Shown in pieces: positions 6,504 through 10,016 of a DNA stretch of 10,016 nt. Each line of letters opens with the position of its first letter. The stretch's first letter is position 1. This DNA is from an uncultured Pseudoxanthomonas sp. (GTDB taxonomy: Bacteria > Pseudomonadota > Gammaproteobacteria > Xanthomonadales > Xanthomonadaceae). The stretch spans positions 1-10,016 of the forward strand of contig CAMPIO010000114.1 of the NCBI GenBank assembly GCA_946886405.1, given 5' to 3'. Made by a program: the position numbers and the translations under genes. The notes beneath the pieces were generated by a model. That model was not told where the DNA came from. It ran no database searches and saw only the letters and a program-made list of their open reading frames with translations.

Positions 6504-7553
6504 TTGTCGGATGCCGCCGCGTGGCGCACGATTCACGCCATGAATGATCTCGCAGCCATCGATACGAAACCCGTCCTGCCCCAGTGCGTCATCAATTGCG
6601 TGGTCTACGACAAGGGCGGCAAGCGGCGCGACATCAGTCTGGACGAAATCAGCGACGTCCTCGCCATCGACGATGGCAGCTTCATCTGGGTAGGCCTGTA
6701 CGAACCGGCCGATGCGATCCTGGAGAAGCTGCAGGAAGAGTTCTGCCTGCACGATCTTGCGGTTGAGGACGCCCAGAACGCGCACCAGCGCCCGAAACTG
6801 GAAGCCTATGGCAACTCGCTGTTCGTGGCCGTGCACACGGCGCAGGTGGTGGACGACCGCATCAAGTTCGGTGAGACCCATGCGTTCCTTGGTCCGCGTT
6901 ACCTGGTGACGGTGCGCCATGGCGCATCGCTGTCGTACGCACCGGTGCGTGAACGTGTGCAGCGCGAGCCCGAACTGCTCGCGCTGGGTCCGTCGTATGG
7001 GCTCTATGCGGTGCTCGACTACATCGTCGACAACTACCGGCCGATCATCGACCAGTTCAAGCAGACGCTGGATGCGCTGGAGAAAGACATCTTCGCCGAC
7101 ACCTATCGGCGGGTGACGGTGGTGAAGCTGTACGAACTGAAGCGCGAACTGACCCAGATGCGGCTGGCGGTGGCGCCGCTCCAGGACGTGCTCGCCCAGC
7201 TGACCCGCTCGCAGAGCCCGCTGATCCCCGAGGAGGTGCGCTTGTACTTTCGCGACGTGCAGGATCACGTGCTGCGTGTCAACGAATACACCGATACGCT
7301 GCGCGAGATGCTGACCACCGCACTCAGCGTGAACCTGTCGCTGGTGACGCTGGCGCAGGGTGAGATCGTCAAGCGCCTCGGCGCGTGGGCCGCCCTGCTT
7401 GCCGCACCGACCTTGATCACCAGCTGGTACGGCATGAACTTCGAACACATGCCGGAACTCGGGGGACGCTTCGCCTATCCCGCCCTGATCGCGGGCGTCG
7501 CCCTCGCCTGCTTCGGGCTGTACCGGCTGTTCAAGCGTTCGCGCTGGCTCTGA
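6504..7553 (+). CDS. corA: CorA-type magnesium/cobalt channel
   Basis: Inner-membrane divalent cation channel of the CorA family, acting as a pentamer for Mg2+ (and Co2+) uptake. The product has 349 residues from the TTG at 6504, or 337 from the ATG at 6540. A large acidic cytosolic N-terminal domain, including FIWVGLYEP, HDLAVEDAQNAHQRPK and FGETHAFLG, is followed by long helices (YFRDVQDHVLRVNEYTDTLREML) leading into the pore helix. Two C-terminal transmembrane segments flank the signature YGMNF (GMN at 310-312) and the periplasmic loop HMPELGGRFAYP. The tail FKRSRWL is basic, as expected on the cytosolic side. The TTG start is supported by a perfect AGGAGG; the extra 12 codons look coding but could be leader. 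It stands alone between a repeat-filled gap and the cstA leader. Confidence 0.96.
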   Translation: MSDAAAWRTIHAMNDLAAIDTKPVLPQCVINCVVYDKGGKRRDISLDEISDVLAIDDGSFIWVGLYEPADAILEKLQEEFCLHDLAVEDAQNAHQRPKLEAYGNSLFVAVHTAQVVDDRIKFGETHAFLGPRYLVTVRHGASLSYAPVRERVQREPELLALGPSYGLYAVLDYIVDNYRPIIDQFKQTLDALEKDIFADTYRRVTVVKLYELKRELTQMRLAVAPLQDVLAQLTRSQSPLIPEEVRLYFRDVQDHVLRVNEYTDTLREMLTTALSVNLSLVTLAQGEIVKRLGAWAALLAAPTLITSWYGMNFEHMPELGGRFAYPALIAGVALACFGLYRLFKRSRWL

Positions 7554-7556
7554 CGG

Positions 7557-7574
7557 CAGTACGGCGCCGGACTG
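7557..7574. other. Near-palindrome just after the corA stop
   Basis: An 18-bp sequence, CAGT-A-CGGCGCCG-G-ACTG, starts three bases past the corA stop and is symmetric except for one pair. A second small hairpin, CGAC-CAAA-GTCG (7575-7586), follows at once. There is no T-run, so these are weak candidates for a corA 3' end or for a regulator site in the cstA leader. Confidence 0.3.
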
Positions 7575-7591
7575 CGACCAAAGTCGAAGGC

Positions 7592-7613
7592 TGAATCCGG
7601 GATTACGGATTGA
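7592..7613. promoter_or_regulatory. Candidate operator in the cstA leader
   Basis: TGAATCCG (7592-7599) and CGGATTGA (7606-7613) form an inverted repeat with seven of eight positions matching and a six-base spacer, about 53 bases before the cstA ATG. The size and symmetry suit a dimeric DNA-binding protein. Carbon-starvation transporters are normally under metabolic control, which makes this leader a sensible place for one. I do not recognise the motif as a known regulator's site, and no convincing -35/-10 pair is seen near it. Confidence 0.3.
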
Positions 7614-7652
7614 CCGGCTTCCCCCATGGGGTGACCCTTGTCGTGACTTGCC

Positions 7653-7657
7653 GGAGG
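7653..7657 (+). promoter_or_regulatory. Shine-Dalgarno sequence deciding the cstA start
   Basis: GGAGG at 7653-7657 ends eight bases before the ATG at 7666. An upstream in-frame TTG at 7648 lies before this motif and would translate through it, so the ATG is preferred. Confidence 0.8.
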
Positions 7658-7665
7658 GTTCCCGA

Positions 7666-9753
7666 ATGAACGGTTTTTCCAAGATCGGCTGGGCAGCGCT
7701 CGCGCTGCTCGGCGCGGTGTGTCTGGGCGTGGTGGCGCTTCGCCAGGGCGAACAGATCAGTGCGTTGTGGATCGTCGTCGCGGCGGTGTCCATCTACCTG
7801 GTCGCCTACCGCTACTACAGCCTCTACATCGCGAAGAACGTGATGGGCCTGGACCCGACACGGGCCACGCCGGCGCATATCCACAATGACGGCCTGGACT
7901 ACGTACCGACCAACAAGCATGTGTTGTTCGGCCATCACTTCGCCGCCATCGCCGGCGCCGGCCCCTTGGTCGGCCCTGTGCTGGCCGCACAGATGGGCTA
8001 CCTGCCCGGCATGCTCTGGCTGATCGCCGGTGTGGTGCTCGCCGGTGCGGTGCAGGACTTCATGGTGCTGTTCATCTCAAGCCGCCGCAATGGCCGCTCG
8101 CTCGGTGACCTCGTCCGCGAGGAAATGGGCCAAGTGGCCGGCACCATCGCGCTGTTCGGCGCCTTCCTGATCATGATCATCATCCTCGCGGTGCTGGCGA
8201 TGATCGTGGTGAAGGCCTTGGCTGAAAGCCCGTGGGGCATGTTCACGGTGATCGCCACGATGCCCATCGCGATCTTCATGGGCATCTACATGCGCTACAT
8301 CCGCCCCGGCAAGATCGGAGAGATCTCGGTGGTCGGCATCGTCCTGCTGCTGCTGGCCATCTGGTTCGGCGGCAAGGTCGGCGCGCATCCAACGTGGGGC
8401 CCCGCCTTCACTTTCACCGGCACCCAGATCACCTGGATGCTGATCGGCTACGGCTTCGTCGCCGCCGTGCTGCCCGTGTGGCTGCTGCTGGCACCGCGCG
8501 ATTACCTGTCGACCTTCCTGAAGATCGGCGTGATCGTGGCGCTGGCCATCGGCATCGTCATCGCAAGCCCGGAAGTCACCTCGCTCAAGATGCCGGCATT
8601 CACCGAGTTCGCCAGCACCGGCGACGGTCCGGTGTGGAAGGGCGGCCTGTTCCCGTTCCTGTTCATCACGATCGCCTGCGGCGCCGTATCGGGCTTCCAT
8701 GCGCTGATCTCGTCGGGCACCACGCCCAAGCTGCTGGCCAATGAAACGCACGCGCGCTACATCGGCTACGGCGGCATGCTGATGGAATCGTTCGTCGCCA
8801 TCATGGCGCTGGTTGCGGCGTCGATCATCGAGCCGGGCGTGTACTTCGCCATGAACAGCCCGGCCGCTGCGATCGGCACGAGCGCCGTCGACGTGGCCGC
8901 GAAGGTCAGCAGCTGGGGCTTCCTGGTGACGCCGGAGATGCTGGAACAGACGGCCCACAACATCGGCGAAGGCACCATCATTTCACGCGCCGGTGGCGCA
9001 CCGACGCTGGCGGTGGGCATCGCCGTGATCCTGCACGACGCCCTGCCCGGTGGCGACGCGATGATGGCGTTCTGGTACCACTTCGCCATCCTGTTCGAAG
9101 CGCTCTTCATCCTGACCGCGGTGGATGCCGGTACGCGTGCCGGCCGCTTCATGCTGCAGGACCTGCTGGGCAACTTCATCCCGCCACTGCGCAGGACGGA
9201 TTCCTGGGGCGCCAACGTCGTCGGCACGGCCGGCTGCGTCGCGCTATGGGGCTACTTCCTCTATCAGGGCGTGGTCGATCCGCTGGGCGGCATCAACACC
9301 TTGTGGCCGCTGTTCGGCATCGCCAACCAGATGCTGGCCGGCATCGCGCTGATGCTGTGCACGGTGGTGCTGTTCAAGATGAAGCGCGACCGCTACGCCT
9401 GGGTCACTGTCGTCCCGGCGATCTGGCTGCTGATCTGCACGACGTATGCCGGCCTGATCAAGATCTTCGACAGCAACCCGGCGGTCGGCTTCGTCGCCCA
9501 GGCGAAGAAGTACCAGGCGTCCATCGCCGATGGCCAACTGCTGGGTGCCGCAAAGAGCATGAGCCAGATGCACCAGGTGGTGATCAACAGCTATGTCAAC
9601 ACCGGTCTGACCGTGCTGTTCCTGTTCGTGGTGTTCAGCGTGCTGCTCTACGCGGTCAAGGCGATCCTGAAGGCGCGCCGCAGCAGCGAACGCAGCGACC
9701 GCGAGTCGCCGTATGTCGCGCTGACGGAAGAGCAGCAGAAGGTGTGGCTGTAA
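7666..9753 (+). CDS. cstA: CstA/BtsT-family carbon starvation transporter
   Basis: Large inner-membrane transporter of the CstA family, 695 residues (E. coli CstA 701, BtsT 716). E. coli members take up pyruvate with protons and have been linked to peptide use during carbon starvation; which substrate applies here cannot be read from the sequence. Hydrophobic spans run almost the full length, probably 16-18. Family motifs include GHHFAAIAGAGPLVGPVLAA (89-108), AGAVQDFMVLFISSRRNGRSLG, GFHALISSGTTPKLL followed by NETHARYIGYGGMLMESF, TAVDAGTRAGRFMLQDLLG and NTLWPLFGIANQMLAG. The C-terminal tail after the last helix is charged and cytosolic. The ATG at 7666 follows GGAGG with eight-base spacing. 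ybdD begins three bases after the stop, the usual arrangement for this transporter and its small partner. Confidence 0.96.
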   Translation: MNGFSKIGWAALALLGAVCLGVVALRQGEQISALWIVVAAVSIYLVAYRYYSLYIAKNVMGLDPTRATPAHIHNDGLDYVPTNKHVLFGHHFAAIAGAGPLVGPVLAAQMGYLPGMLWLIAGVVLAGAVQDFMVLFISSRRNGRSLGDLVREEMGQVAGTIALFGAFLIMIIILAVLAMIVVKALAESPWGMFTVIATMPIAIFMGIYMRYIRPGKIGEISVVGIVLLLLAIWFGGKVGAHPTWGPAFTFTGTQITWMLIGYGFVAAVLPVWLLLAPRDYLSTFLKIGVIVALAIGIVIASPEVTSLKMPAFTEFASTGDGPVWKGGLFPFLFITIACGAVSGFHALISSGTTPKLLANETHARYIGYGGMLMESFVAIMALVAASIIEPGVYFAMNSPAAAIGTSAVDVAAKVSSWGFLVTPEMLEQTAHNIGEGTIISRAGGAPTLAVGIAVILHDALPGGDAMMAFWYHFAILFEALFILTAVDAGTRAGRFMLQDLLGNFIPPLRRTDSWGANVVGTAGCVALWGYFLYQGVVDPLGGINTLWPLFGIANQMLAGIALMLCTVVLFKMKRDRYAWVTVVPAIWLLICTTYAGLIKIFDSNPAVGFVAQAKKYQASIADGQLLGAAKSMSQMHQVVINSYVNTGLTVLFLFVVFSVLLYAVKAILKARRSSERSDRESPYVALTEEQQKVWL

Positions 9754-9756
9754 CCC

Positions 9757-9981
9757 ATGGGCACCGAACTCGTCCCGCTCTCGCACTTCGCCGCACACAA
9801 GCGTGTGTGGCGAAGGCTGGTGCAGACGGCGCGGCTGTGCTGCGGCGTGCCGGACTACGACAACTATGTCCGGCACATCCTCGAAAAGCATCCCGACCGC
9901 GAGCCGATGGACTACAAGACGTTCTTCCGGGAACGGCAGGAGGCTCGGTTTGGCGGCAGGAGCGGGTTTCGCTGCTGCTAG
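9757..9981 (+). CDS. ybdD: YbdD/YjiX family CstA-associated small protein
   Basis: Small basic protein of 74 residues, the CstA-associated YbdD/YjiX family (formerly DUF466). The conserved core GVPDYDNYVRHILEKHPD (30-47), then MDYKTFFRERQEARFGG (51-67) and the terminal FRCC closely match E. coli YbdD, which ends ARYGGKGGARCC. The role is not well defined; constant linkage to cstA and yjiY suggests a transporter accessory protein. Some relatives carry selenocysteine near the C-terminus, which points to a redox or metal function for the terminal Cys73-Cys74. This copy has a second pair, Cys28-Cys29, which E. coli YbdD lacks. Translation is probably coupled to cstA, whose stop is three bases upstream; no strong Shine-Dalgarno sequence is seen. 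The N-terminal ~18 residues are not typical of the family, so a later start is possible. Confidence 0.93.
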   Translation: MGTELVPLSHFAAHKRVWRRLVQTARLCCGVPDYDNYVRHILEKHPDREPMDYKTFFRERQEARFGGRSGFRCC

Positions 9982-10016
9982 GTCAGCGGGATCCGGGAGA
10001 AACAAAAAAGGGCGAA
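9982..10016. other. Tail after ybdD with no recognised feature
   Basis: The final 35 bases contain GGATCC and a short A-run (CAAAAAAGGG) but no stem followed by Ts, no start codon with a ribosome binding site, and no repeat seen elsewhere. Whether a terminator or another gene follows cannot be judged. Confidence 0.4.

Noticed and set aside
2203..7553. corC and corA as one Mg2+ homeostasis unit
   Set aside because: They are separated by the Lnb-like gene, a GH97 gene and a repeat-filled gap of 187 bases. The nearness may be chance, and nothing in the sequence ties their expression together.
1..10016. A hidden defence, phage, CRISPR or biosynthetic system
   Set aside because: All eight genes fall in known housekeeping, envelope or transport families except one small secreted protein. 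No direct-repeat array, integrase, nuclease cassette or toxin-antitoxin pair was found.

Overview
The window is GC-rich (roughly two thirds G+C by eye), densely coding DNA. All eight genes lie on the plus strand. The organism looks like a gammaproteobacterium of the Xanthomonadaceae (Pseudoxanthomonas, Stenotrophomonas, Lysobacter or Luteimonas type). This rests on recognisable protein families, codon bias, and two sets of short repeats with a terminal GTAG tetranucleotide, a repeat style I know from Stenotrophomonas and Xanthomonas. The genus is an inference; no rRNA or other marker is present.

Region 1 (5-4249) is a version of the conserved phoH-ybeY-corC operon: a PhoH/YbeZ ATPase, the YbeY rRNA-processing endoribonuclease, a small unrecognised secreted protein with two cysteines, the CBS-domain protein CorC, and a signal-peptide plus multi-membrane-span protein of the DUF4105/Lnb type. 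In E. coli the gene after corC is lnt, lipoprotein N-acyltransferase. Here that slot holds a protein whose family I recall has been renamed after a Bacteroides lipoprotein N-acyltransferase (Lnb). This is the most interesting observation in the window. A pair of inverted GTAG-type palindromes separates phoH from ybeY.

Region 2 (4267-6316) is a secreted family 97 glycoside hydrolase with the residue pattern of the inverting, SusB-like alpha-glucosidases. Its ribosome binding site lies in the 3' arm of a possible hairpin directly in front of the start codon. No Sus transporter, regulator or other sugar enzyme is next to it.

Region 3 (6317-6503) is a non-coding gap filled by a nested palindrome: 27-bp perfect inverted arms with GTAG ends around a second 15-bp inverted repeat. 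It runs directly into the Shine-Dalgarno sequence of the next gene.

Region 4 (6504-9981) holds corA (Mg2+/Co2+ channel), then a 112-bp leader with small inverted repeats, then cstA/btsT (pyruvate or peptide carbon-starvation transporter) and its usual small partner ybdD, three bases downstream. The last 35 bases carry no recognisable feature.

I see no tRNA, rRNA, CRISPR array, insertion-sequence transposase, prophage gene or defence system. The long minus-strand and off-frame open frames are shadows of these genes in GC-rich DNA.
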